From assembly GCA_017427285.1 (NCBI GenBank), contig JAFRTE010000001.1, positions 93,930 through 137,636 of the forward strand: DNA of 43,707 nucleotides, given 5' to 3'. The position numbers and the translations under genes were made by a program. The stretch is from Clostridia bacterium (lineage in GTDB: Bacteria; Bacillota; Clostridia; Oscillospirales; UBA644). This document shows, in pieces, positions 22,823-30,840 of the stretch. The first letter of the stretch is position 1. The number at the start of each line of letters is the position of its first letter. Below the pieces are notes generated by a model. The model was not told where the DNA came from, did no database searches, and was given only the letters and a program-made list of their open reading frames with translations.

Positions 22823-24445
22823 TTAAAGGGTTATGCTGAATTTAAGCTGACCGTTTGAAGCGCGTGACGCGGTAACGCCGCAAACTTTAAAAGAGTCGCC
22901 TTTGAATTCCGCAGTACCGCGGGTATTAATACCGACAAGAGCGCCGACATCCGTAAAAAACCATTCCGTGCCGGCATCGTTTTTACGCGAAAAGAATATA
23001 TAGTCTCTTGCGGTCTCGTCTCTGCCGCAGATAATATCTGAAACGATCAAAAATCTGTTTTCAAAAAACCATTCTCTTACGGACTCCCTCTCGTATACCG
23101 TCATTTCGCGGAAGCGCATACCGCCGTTTGCGTAAAGGTCGAGCAGCGAATAGACGTCTTCGGGGATATTCCAGTTTTCTTTCAGTTTTTCAAGCGGGAT
23201 TTTCGCAATCTTTGCGGAACGAATCTTCGCGGAAAGAGGAAAGAAACCTATTCTTTCTATCTCGGCGGTGCGTTTCCCCTTTTCCTTTATATAAACGCGA
23301 AGCGGGGTATCGCCTTTTATCGGTTCGGCGTAAACGGTATCGATATTCTCTGTTTTCTGCCCCATCAGCGAAAACCATTTTTCGGCGTTTTCGTTTTGCG
23401 TATACGCCGTAAGAGCGGCAAGAAATCTTTTTTTCGTATTCAGACTGCTTTGCGAAACGCCGCTTTTGACGCCTTCGTTTGAAAAATCGGACATTATTTC
23501 CGAAGACTGTTTTTCAAATTGTAAAACTATGCGGTAAATAACGTTGACCGATACGGAATTTGCTGCATACTTCATAAGACTGCTGCGAAGGATCCCTGCG
23601 TCTCTCGCCTTTCTTGCGGTTTTTTCGGGAAATCCCTGTAAAAGAAGCGCCTCGTAAGCCGTTATTTTTCTCAGTTCTCCGTTTAAAGTATAAACTATTC
23701 CCGTTCTTGAAGAGCTTAACGCGGGGACTTTGTCAGTATGAACGCGATAATCGTTCCACCGTCTGTCGATAACCGTATAATCTGTTGCGAGAAGTTCGTC
23801 TATAAAAATACGGCCCCTGTTGAAATCGTTAGAAAGTCCGGCATAGAAGGTCGGATCGGAAACGGGAAGAACGGGAGCGGTTTCATCGCAGAGAAACTCC
23901 GAAACGGGTCTGCATTCCGTTTTTTCGGGCCACATAAAGCCGTTTTCCCACGAACCCTTCGGAGCGCCGACGAGATAAACTCTTTCTCTGCTGTGAGGAA
24001 TGCCGTAATCAGACGAATTGAGGATATTCGTAAAAACATCGTATCCCGCGTTTTCCAGCGCGCCGCAAACCGTTCTGAACGCCCTGCCGCCGTTATAGGA
24101 TAAAAATCCTCTGTCGTTTTCAAATATAAAATACGAAGGTCTTTTTACGGAAAGGATCCCCGTGAGGGCGGTGATAACGTGAGCTTTGTTATCGTTAAAA
24201 CCGTCACGTTTTCCCGAAGCGGAAAAATTTTTATACGGAAAACCCGCAAGCATTATATCAAAATCGGGAAGACGGGAAGGGTCGACAAGCATGATATCGC
24301 CGAAACCGCGGCAATCGCCCGTAAGATACGAAAAAATCACGTCGGCGGTCCTGTCTTTTTCGCAATAGCCGACGCATGTATGTCCCGCGGCTTCAAGAGC
24401 TATTCTTCCGCCGCCTATACCCGAGCAGAAATCGAAAAACCGCAT
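22823..24445 (-). CDS. DNA cytosine-C5 methyltransferase homologue lacking the catalytic cysteine, with C-terminal extension
   Basis: An intact 540-residue protein whose first 310 residues follow the C5-cytosine methyltransferase plan: motif I DFCSGIGGGRIALEAAG, CEKD, motif IV AGFPYKNFSASGKRDGF, motif VI FENDRGFL, motif VIII GIPHSRERVYLVG, AYEALLLQGFP and a final KYAANSVSVNV. In active enzymes motif IV is PCQ; here it is PYK, with Tyr71 (24233-24235) at the nucleophile position, and motif VI is END for ENV. No nearby cysteine could substitute. Residues about 320-540 form an unrecognised C-terminal domain. The gene lies between ddl and murI with no restriction gene. It may bind DNA and S-adenosylmethionine without methylating. 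Confidence 0.85.
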   Translation of the reverse strand: MRFFDFCSGIGGGRIALEAAGHTCVGYCEKDRTADVIFSYLTGDCRGFGDIMLVDPSRLPDFDIMLAGFPYKNFSASGKRDGFNDNKAHVITALTGILSVKRPSYFIFENDRGFLSYNGGRAFRTVCGALENAGYDVFTNILNSSDYGIPHSRERVYLVGAPKGSWENGFMWPEKTECRPVSEFLCDETAPVLPVSDPTFYAGLSNDFNRGRIFIDELLATDYTVIDRRWNDYRVHTDKVPALSSSRTGIVYTLNGELRKITAYEALLLQGFPEKTARKARDAGILRSSLMKYAANSVSVNVIYRIVLQFEKQSSEIMSDFSNEGVKSGVSQSSLNTKKRFLAALTAYTQNENAEKWFSLMGQKTENIDTVYAEPIKGDTPLRVYIKEKGKRTAEIERIGFFPLSAKIRSAKIAKIPLEKLKENWNIPEDVYSLLDLYANGGMRFREMTVYERESVREWFFENRFLIVSDIICGRDETARDYIFFSRKNDAGTEWFFTDVGALVGINTRGTAEFKGDSFKVCGVTASRASNGQLKFSITL

Positions 24446-24468
24446 ATCCTTTCCGTCCTTTCAAAAAA

Positions 24469-25491
24469 TCAGTTAAGCGCGTAGTTTAAAAGTTTGTCTA
24501 TAAGCTCCGAATAAGTCATTCCGCCGGCAATAAAAAGAGCGGGGAACATGCTGATGCTCGTAAAACCCGGAAGAGTGTTAATTTCGTTGATATTTATTTC
24601 TCCGTCTCTGCTTATAAGAAAATCGACACGGGCAAACCCCCTGCAGCCGCAGTAAAGATATGCTTTGAGGGCGATTTTTCTGACCTCGTTTTCGAGTTCC
24701 GCGGAAAGCCCCGACGGAACAAGAGTCTGAGACGTGCCGCTTAAATATTTCGCGTCGTAATCGTAAATCTGATCGTTTGAAGATATTATCCGTCCCGTCT
24801 GAGAAGCGACGGGAGCTTCGTTTCCCATAACGGCAACTTCGATCTCAAGCGGATCCTCGATGCTTTTTTCAACAACCGCCCGCGCGTCGTTTGCAAATGC
24901 GGTTTCAAGCGCCTTTTCAAGCTCCGCTTCGTTGAAGCATTTCGTTATGCCGACAGAAGATCCGGCGTTTGACGGCTTGACGAATATCGGATATCCGAGC
25001 TTTGCCGCTTCGTTTTTTACATATCTGATGCTGTCGTTTTCGCCTTTTATTACGGGAAACCACTTTGCGCGCCGTATTCCCGCAGACTCGAAAAGCTTGT
25101 TTGCCGTTATTTTATCCATACATACCGCCGAGCCGAGAACGCCTGAACCGGCGTATTTTATACCGAGCATTTCAAGCAATCCCTGCAGTCTTCCGTCTTC
25201 TCCGTTTCTGCCGTGGACAATCGGGAAGCAGACGTCGATATCGAGCGGTTTGCCTCCGCAGACGAACTTTTTATTTTCAAGGTCTATCGCTACGGGGATT
25301 TTTTCAAGCTCTGTCCATTTTCCCGAACGGATGTCCTCTGAAGACGCTTTCGTATAAAACCATTCTCCGTTTTTTGTTATACCTAACGGGAAGACCTCAT
25401 GTCCTTTTATATTGTCAAGTATCGATGCTGCGGAAAGACACGAGACTTCATGTTCCGACGACATGCCGCCGAATATCAGAGCAACTTTCAT
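24469..25491 (-). CDS. ddl: D-alanine--D-alanine ligase
   Basis: A 340-residue ATP-grasp enzyme that joins two D-alanines for the peptidoglycan stem peptide. Markers are FGGMSSEHEVSCLSAASI at the start, PIVHGRNGEDGRLQGLLE, KPSNAGSSVGI, YDAKYLSGTS (tyrosine and lysine typical of Ala-Ala enzymes rather than VanA-type) and EINTLPGFTSISMFP. Length fits the family. It follows prmC by 11 bases with an AAAGGA site. Confidence 0.95.
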   Translation of the reverse strand: MKVALIFGGMSSEHEVSCLSAASILDNIKGHEVFPLGITKNGEWFYTKASSEDIRSGKWTELEKIPVAIDLENKKFVCGGKPLDIDVCFPIVHGRNGEDGRLQGLLEMLGIKYAGSGVLGSAVCMDKITANKLFESAGIRRAKWFPVIKGENDSIRYVKNEAAKLGYPIFVKPSNAGSSVGITKCFNEAELEKALETAFANDARAVVEKSIEDPLEIEVAVMGNEAPVASQTGRIISSNDQIYDYDAKYLSGTSQTLVPSGLSAELENEVRKIALKAYLYCGCRGFARVDFLISRDGEININEINTLPGFTSISMFPALFIAGGMTYSELIDKLLNYALN

Positions 25492-25502
25492 ATTATTTTC
25501 CT

Positions 25503-26333
25503 TTACTGATCGTTACGGGCGGAAACCACCCTGTTTATATTGCCGTAGTCTTTTTTTGTTTCAATATCGGAGTATCCGTTTTTTTCAAGTATTTCAGCAA
25601 CGCTTTCGCTCTGTTTCGCTCCGACTTCGAAAAAGATGCGTCCGCCTTTTTTTATAAACTGTCTGTAGCGCTTTGCTATCGTGCGGTAAAAGTCAAGTCC
25701 GTCCTCTCCCCCAAAAAGCGCGAGAGACGGTTCGTTTTTGACGTCCGCGGGAAGCCCCGTCATCTCCTCCGCAGTAATATACGGCGGATTTGCGGTAACG
25801 GCGTCAAACAGTCCTTTGGGGATATCGCAAAAAACGTTGTGGCAGATAACTTCGGCGTTACCCTGCGGCAGAAGTCTTTCGGCGTTTTCCTTTGCGCATT
25901 CGAGGGCGTCTTTGCTTATATCCGCAAGAACGGCTTTTATTTTTTTTGTTTTTGCGATCGAAATGCCCACGCAGCCCGTTCCTGTGCAAAGATCGAGGAG
26001 CGCATCGCCGTCTTTTAAAAACTCAAGCGCGGCGTCAACGAGAATTTCGGTATCGTTTCTCGGAATAAGCACGTTTTTTCTGCATTTAAACAGAAATCCG
26101 TAGAATTCGCGTTCGCCCGTTATATATTCGAGCGGTTCGCCGCCGCAGCGGGCGGAAACGAGAGTATCGAGCTTTTCTTTTTCTCCGTCTGTCAGGCTGA
26201 GCGAGCCCGTAATGCGCGACAGCCGGACGGAAGAATAATCCGTTTTTTTAACGTATGCGCAAAGGACGTCAAGCGTTGTATCTGCATCGTCAATTCCCGC
26301 TTCTTTCAGCTTTGCAAGAAGCTTATTTAACAT
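25503..26333 (-). CDS. prmC: Release-factor glutamine N5-methyltransferase
   Basis: A 276-residue protein that methylates the GGQ glutamine of peptide-chain release factors. The N-terminal helical domain is followed by the Rossmann methyltransferase core with DLCTGTGCVGISIA and the diagnostic NPPY in TANPPYITAEEM. The C terminus ends with NRVVSARNDQ. It overlaps the DUF1385 gene by 11 bases; the yqhQ-prmC pairing is common in Clostridia. Confidence 0.95.
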   Translation of the reverse strand: MLNKLLAKLKEAGIDDADTTLDVLCAYVKKTDYSSVRLSRITGSLSLTDGEKEKLDTLVSARCGGEPLEYITGEREFYGFLFKCRKNVLIPRNDTEILVDAALEFLKDGDALLDLCTGTGCVGISIAKTKKIKAVLADISKDALECAKENAERLLPQGNAEVICHNVFCDIPKGLFDAVTANPPYITAEEMTGLPADVKNEPSLALFGGEDGLDFYRTIAKRYRQFIKKGGRIFFEVGAKQSESVAEILEKNGYSDIETKKDYGNINRVVSARNDQ

Positions 26334-27267
26334 CTTCTTCGGAGCTGTATGCCGCGTCTACGTCGAGATTATCGCCGTCATCGGTAAGAGACGATTTAAG
26401 CGCAGCGATAGCAACCTCTATCTGGTCGTCGTCGGGATCTCTTGTTGTGAGCATCTGCATCCATTTGCCCGGAGCGCTGACTATTCTCGTGCAGAAATTA
26501 TCGTATTTTCCCGCAAGCTGGATTATCTCGAAGCTGAGTCCGCCTATAACGGGGAGAAGCGCAAGCTTTAAAACAACGTAAAAAACGCCGTCGAAGGCGA
26601 TGAAGGAATAAACGAGTATGCCGACGAGCATTGTTATGAGAATAAAGCTCGTACCGCAGCGTGGATGAAGACGTGACTGAATTTTAACGTTTTCAACAGT
26701 CAGGTCCTTGCCTGCCTCAAAGCAGAAGATCGCCTTGTGCTCCGCTCCGTGATACTGGAAAAGCCGCTTTATCTCTTTCATTCTCGAAACGATGAAAATA
26801 TAAAGAACGAAAATACCTATTCTTATTACGCCTTCAACAAGCGCGCGCCAGTATCCGAACCAGTTCGTCGAGCGGTCTATAAGCCACGAAATACCCATTC
26901 TTACGCCTATTGGCAGCATAACGAATACGCCTACGGCTATCAGAATACCGAGCAGGAACGAAACGACAAGCATAAAGCTTTCAAGCGCTTTGTTGCCCTT
27001 TGTTTCCTCTTCGAGCCCCGAAAGCTCCGCGGAGCGCGAAAGAGTTCTGAAGCCGAGGATAAGACTTTCAACGAACGCAACGGCGCCTCTGATGATGGGG
27101 ATCGCGAAAAACCTGTATTTTTTTCTTACGGAGGTGAATTTTACCTCCTCCGTGACTATCGATTTATCGGGAGCGCGGACAGCAAGAACGGTTTTTTTCG
27201 GGGAACGCATCATAATGCCTTCCATTACCGCCTGTCCGCCTACGTTTGCATATTTTGATCTGCTCAT
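26323..27267 (-). CDS. yqhQ: DUF1385 membrane protein (YqhQ-like)
   Basis: A 314-residue polytopic membrane protein starting with the family signature GGQAVMEGIMMRSP. It contains YHGAEHKAIFCFEAG and HPRCGTSFILI, both hallmark stretches with conserved His and Cys residues, and four or more hydrophobic segments. The acidic tail (DDDQIEVAIAAL onwards) is cytosolic. Function is unknown; the family is restricted mainly to Gram-positive bacteria and relatives. An AAAGGA site lies in front. Confidence 0.92.
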   Translation of the reverse strand: MSRSKYANVGGQAVMEGIMMRSPKKTVLAVRAPDKSIVTEEVKFTSVRKKYRFFAIPIIRGAVAFVESLILGFRTLSRSAELSGLEEETKGNKALESFMLVVSFLLGILIAVGVFVMLPIGVRMGISWLIDRSTNWFGYWRALVEGVIRIGIFVLYIFIVSRMKEIKRLFQYHGAEHKAIFCFEAGKDLTVENVKIQSRLHPRCGTSFILITMLVGILVYSFIAFDGVFYVVLKLALLPVIGGLSFEIIQLAGKYDNFCTRIVSAPGKWMQMLTTRDPDDDQIEVAIAALKSSLTDDGDNLDVDAAYSSEEDVK

Positions 27268-27279
27268 TTTTTTTATCCT

Positions 27280-28695
27280 TTACAGTGATTTGCTTTGTTC
27301 GCTTATTGTTACGGGAAGAGTGATCGCAACGGTTGTGCCTTCCGACTCCGCGCTGTCTATATCAAGCGTGCCGCCGTGAAGGTTGATTATTTCGTCGCAG
27401 ATCGAAAGACCAAGACCGGAGCCGGGCTTTGTGGACGAACCTTTGTAAAACCTGTCTTTGATAAACGGAAGCTCTTCCTTTTTGATGCCGCTGCCGTGAT
27501 CTTTAAAGATTACCGAATATGTGCCCGCGCCTTTAAGAAGGTATATTTCAACCTTGCTGTTTTGCGGGGAGTGCTTGACGGCGTTATCGAGAACATTTAT
27601 GAAGACCTGCTTTATTCTGTTCGGGTCGCCCTGGACTATCGGCTCGAAAGCGGGAGTATCGTATACGATTTCAACGCCTGCCGAAGCCGCCTTCTGAGAA
27701 TAGATATCAAGCGTATCGAGAAGAAGGGTAAAGAGGTTGATTTTTGATTTTGATATCGTAAATCTACCGCTCTGTATCTTCGAGTAGTCAAGAAGCTCTT
27801 CTATCATTCTGCCAAGACGGTCGGTTTCCGCGTCGATAACGGAAAGACCTTTCTTTATCACTTCGCCGTCGGTTTCGGGATCGCATGTTGAAATAGTTTC
27901 GTTCCAGCCGCGGATCGCGGTGAGCGGAGTTCGCAGCTCGTGTGAGACGGACGAGATAAACTCGTTTTTCAGCATGTCGATTTTCGAAAGCTCCTGAGCC
28001 ATATTGTTTATCGCGTCTGAAAGCTTGCCTATTTCGTCGTCGTATTTTTTCTGAGTACGTATCGAAAAGTCTCCCTTCGCAATACGCTGCGCCGAGTCGA
28101 TGATCGTGTTTACGGGTTTTACGATGGACTGAATAAAATACTGTCCCGAAAGAAATACGAGGAAAGCGACGAATATTACCGCAGCAAGCGACACCGCCGT
28201 ATAGATAATCTGCAGATTGAAAACGTTTTCGAGAGAAACTATATATTTTATCGAACCGCAGACCGAACCACCGCTGTTTCTGAGCGGAGCGTTGAGTATC
28301 ATCAGCCGTTCGCCCGTATTTTCATCGTTTGTTATTACTTTTTCGCCGTTTACGAGCGAAACGTCGTAAACGCTGCGCGATGTAAATCCGTCCGAAGAAA
28401 GGAAATTTCTGCCCTCTTTATCGTAAATTTCAAAACGGACGTTGCCGTCGTTCCTTACCGAGTTCATAAAGGAATTGGCGGCATTATAGATATCGTTTTG
28501 ATTTTCCGTGATAAGCGTTCCGAAAAGACCGGTATTGATCTCGTTTCTTCGGTCAAGGTATGTTTCAACGTTGCTGTAAAGAGTGCTGTTTATAAAAAAC
28601 AGTATAACAAGCTCAACGGCGGCGAGAAGAAGCAGAACGAACGAAAAAACCGATCTGAACCATCGAAACGTTATGTCTGCGTGAAAGAATCTCAT
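27280..28695 (-). CDS. Sensor histidine kinase with HAMP domain
   Basis: A 471-residue membrane kinase: an N-terminal transmembrane segment (about 12-35), an extracytoplasmic sensing region of about 130 residues, a second membrane segment (about 165-190), a HAMP linker, then SVSHELRTPLTAIRGW with the phospho-acceptor His near residue 250. The ATP domain has NVLDNAVKHS and GLGLSICDEII. It overlaps the response regulator by four bases (ATGA), so the two form a cognate pair. The stimulus is unknown; the upstream calcium-motif lipoprotein gene may belong to the same system. Confidence 0.94.
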   Translation of the reverse strand: MRFFHADITFRWFRSVFSFVLLLLAAVELVILFFINSTLYSNVETYLDRRNEINTGLFGTLITENQNDIYNAANSFMNSVRNDGNVRFEIYDKEGRNFLSSDGFTSRSVYDVSLVNGEKVITNDENTGERLMILNAPLRNSGGSVCGSIKYIVSLENVFNLQIIYTAVSLAAVIFVAFLVFLSGQYFIQSIVKPVNTIIDSAQRIAKGDFSIRTQKKYDDEIGKLSDAINNMAQELSKIDMLKNEFISSVSHELRTPLTAIRGWNETISTCDPETDGEVIKKGLSVIDAETDRLGRMIEELLDYSKIQSGRFTISKSKINLFTLLLDTLDIYSQKAASAGVEIVYDTPAFEPIVQGDPNRIKQVFINVLDNAVKHSPQNSKVEIYLLKGAGTYSVIFKDHGSGIKKEELPFIKDRFYKGSSTKPGSGLGLSICDEIINLHGGTLDIDSAESEGTTVAITLPVTISEQSKSL

Positions 28696-29393
28696 TGTTC
28701 GGTAGTTTTCCAGATATACCCTTTACCCCATGAGGTCTGCAGAAAATCGGGCTTGGAGGGTCTATCCTCTATCTTCTTTCTTAATCGGGTGATATTAACG
28801 TTTACTATTTCCGCGTCTCCGCTGAAATTATTGCCCCAGACCGCATGTAAAATGTCGTCGCGGGTCAAAACGACGTCAGGATGTTCGATAAAATACTTCA
28901 GGATGCTGAATTCGTTAGGGGTAAGATCGAGCGGCTGACCGTTTTTTGTTGCGGTGCGTTTTTTATCGTCAACGGCAAAAACTTCCGACGCTTTCGGCTG
29001 AACGGGGGGCTGCGGAGTATTTACAGCGGAGATACGCCTGTAAAGGGCATCCACTTTCGCAACAAGAACCGACGCGCTGACGGGTTTTTTAACGTAATCG
29101 TCCGCGCCGGAAATAAATCCCGAAAGCACATCCTCGTCAAGATCTTTTGCGGAAAGCATTATAATTCCCATTGTCCTGTTCTGAGCGCGCAGTTTTCTGC
29201 ATACTTCAAAGCCGTCTATATCCGGCAGCATAACGTCAAGGACCGCAAGCGTGATATCCGGGTTTGCGGCAAAAACAGAGAGAGCTTCGTTGCCGCTTCC
29301 GGCTTCAAAGACCTCATACCCTGCCCTTTTGAAATTGAAAACGATAAAATCTCTTATGGACATTTCATCTTCCAGAATAAGTATTTTTTTCAC
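28692..29393 (-). CDS. OmpR/PhoB-type response regulator
   Basis: A 233-residue two-domain transcription factor. The receiver has LEDE near the start, the phospho-acceptor Asp53 in VLDVMLPDIDGF and the Lys in DDYVKKPVSA. A winged-helix DNA-binding domain follows, with LTPNEFSILKYFIEHPD and VDVNITRLRKKI-like residues near the end. The start is a GTG at 29393 with AAAGGAGG nine to ten bases upstream. Target promoters are not evident from the window. Confidence 0.95.
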   Translation of the reverse strand: MKKILILEDEMSIRDFIVFNFKRAGYEVFEAGSGNEALSVFAANPDITLAVLDVMLPDIDGFEVCRKLRAQNRTMGIIMLSAKDLDEDVLSGFISGADDYVKKPVSASVLVAKVDALYRRISAVNTPQPPVQPKASEVFAVDDKKRTATKNGQPLDLTPNEFSILKYFIEHPDVVLTRDDILHAVWGNNFSGDAEIVNVNITRLRKKIEDRPSKPDFLQTSWGKGYIWKTTEQ

Positions 29394-29409
29394 GGGAATA
29401 TGCCTCCTT

Positions 29410-30816
29410 TCAATGTCCGACAGTTACCGTTGCCGGTCTGAATGCGTTAACAAGTATATCCGAAGACGGCATAAACTGCCGCAAATCCTCGGGAATATCC
29501 GCTTTTACGAGAGTGAAGTATTCGCCCGTAACCTCGGAATAATAAAGAAAAACGTGATTTTCGTCAAACTGCGGTGCGGAAGAAGAGCTCTGAACGCTGA
29601 AAAGAAGAGTTCTGTGGTCCACGCCGAAAACCGGGAAAGTATAGCTTTCATCCGGAACATAGTAAAAATACAGGTCGTTATTGTAATTGAGATACGCTTT
29701 GATATCATTATACGCCTCTTCGTCGCGCAAAACGAAGATATAGCTGCGCTCGCTGTTAATATAAGATGTAAAATCCGCCGAAAGCTCCTCGCCCGTAAAA
29801 GTATACCATGTATACGGATAAAGCAGCGCCTCCTGCCAGCTCGTTAAAGCCCTTGAAGCGGCGTCCTCGTCAAAGAAACGGCAAATGGGTATTTCGAGAA
29901 TACCGTCTCCGTCTATATCGGTAGGAATAAATTCCCCGAGAGAGCAGTAGTCAGTTTTCATATACGCGATCTGTTTTCTTGCCGCAGAAGCATCGTATGA
30001 AACATTCTCTATCTGATTTCTCTGCCCGTCCCAGACGATTATTTCGTTTGTTGAGAGCATCGTTCCGTAACGGGACGTAATAATGACCGCGTTTTTACCG
30101 TTGCTCGCCGTAAACGGGATCATGCTGAACGGTTCAAGACTGTATGAAAGCGTTGCTGTAATGCTTGATTCCTTTACACACTTTTCAAACGGATCGTAAT
30201 TGAAGAAGCTTGCGTATGCTACGCTGTCGAGAGATTTGTATGTGGCTGAAACAAGGTCGCTGCTGCCGTCCCCGCTCAGGTCTGTTATAACAAACTCCGT
30301 ATATCTCCTCGTTACGCTGCTGTCGGCGCGTTTGTTTACGAAGTCGAATTCGTAGATATAAAGCATCTTCGATGAATCGTATGCCGCTATATAACCTACG
30401 GCAAGCTCGGAAATCCCGTCGCCGTTAAAATCGGTAAATTCTATCTTGTCTATGCCGCTGCCTGCTCCGATTATATCGAAAAGAGACGTTATAACTCCGT
30501 TTTTTTCGGAAAAAATATGGATATTTGCCGTGTCGCCCGAGCTCGGATGAGCTTTGAAGCTTCTGTATAAAACTATTATCTCTTCGCTGCCGTCTCCGTC
30601 TATGTCAAAAAAGCTTATCGGGTTCTGCGTCCGCCCTCTGAGCGCAAAAACGAGCGAGACATCATCGGCTTCCTCCTCGAGAAGTTTTTCGTGAATACGC
30701 TGTTCAAGCGTACCCGTCTCGGGCAGAGCGATGAGGCCCTCAATATTGGTCTGTGCGCAGGATGTGCAGGCAGCCGCACAAAAAAACAGGAGAAGAATTA
30801 CGAAAAGCTTTTTCAT
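29410..30816 (-). CDS. Lipoprotein with repeated calcium-type DxDGDG motifs
   Basis: A 468-residue lipoprotein with a signal peptide ending in lipobox CTSC near residue 19. The mature part contains four repeats of the FG-GAP/VCBS type calcium loop: FFDIDGDGSEEIIV, FTDFNGDGISELAVG, ITDLSGDGSSDLVSA and PTDIDGDGILEIP, spaced as blades of a beta propeller. This would be an outer-face, calcium-binding propeller. It lies 16 bases upstream of the two-component pair and is co-transcribed with it, which suggests a sensor accessory or a partner in the same envelope response. Ligand and role are unknown. Confidence 0.8.
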   Translation of the reverse strand: MKKLFVILLLFFCAAACTSCAQTNIEGLIALPETGTLEQRIHEKLLEEEADDVSLVFALRGRTQNPISFFDIDGDGSEEIIVLYRSFKAHPSSGDTANIHIFSEKNGVITSLFDIIGAGSGIDKIEFTDFNGDGISELAVGYIAAYDSSKMLYIYEFDFVNKRADSSVTRRYTEFVITDLSGDGSSDLVSATYKSLDSVAYASFFNYDPFEKCVKESSITATLSYSLEPFSMIPFTASNGKNAVIITSRYGTMLSTNEIIVWDGQRNQIENVSYDASAARKQIAYMKTDYCSLGEFIPTDIDGDGILEIPICRFFDEDAASRALTSWQEALLYPYTWYTFTGEELSADFTSYINSERSYIFVLRDEEAYNDIKAYLNYNNDLYFYYVPDESYTFPVFGVDHRTLLFSVQSSSSAPQFDENHVFLYYSEVTGEYFTLVKADIPEDLRQFMPSSDILVNAFRPATVTVGH

Positions 30817-30840
30817 ATTGTTTTTCCGTTTACGGGTTTG

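Noticed and set aside
22823..24445. A restriction-modification island around the methyltransferase homologue
   Set aside because: Both neighbours (ddl and murI) are housekeeping wall genes with short gaps; no separate restriction or specificity gene is present.
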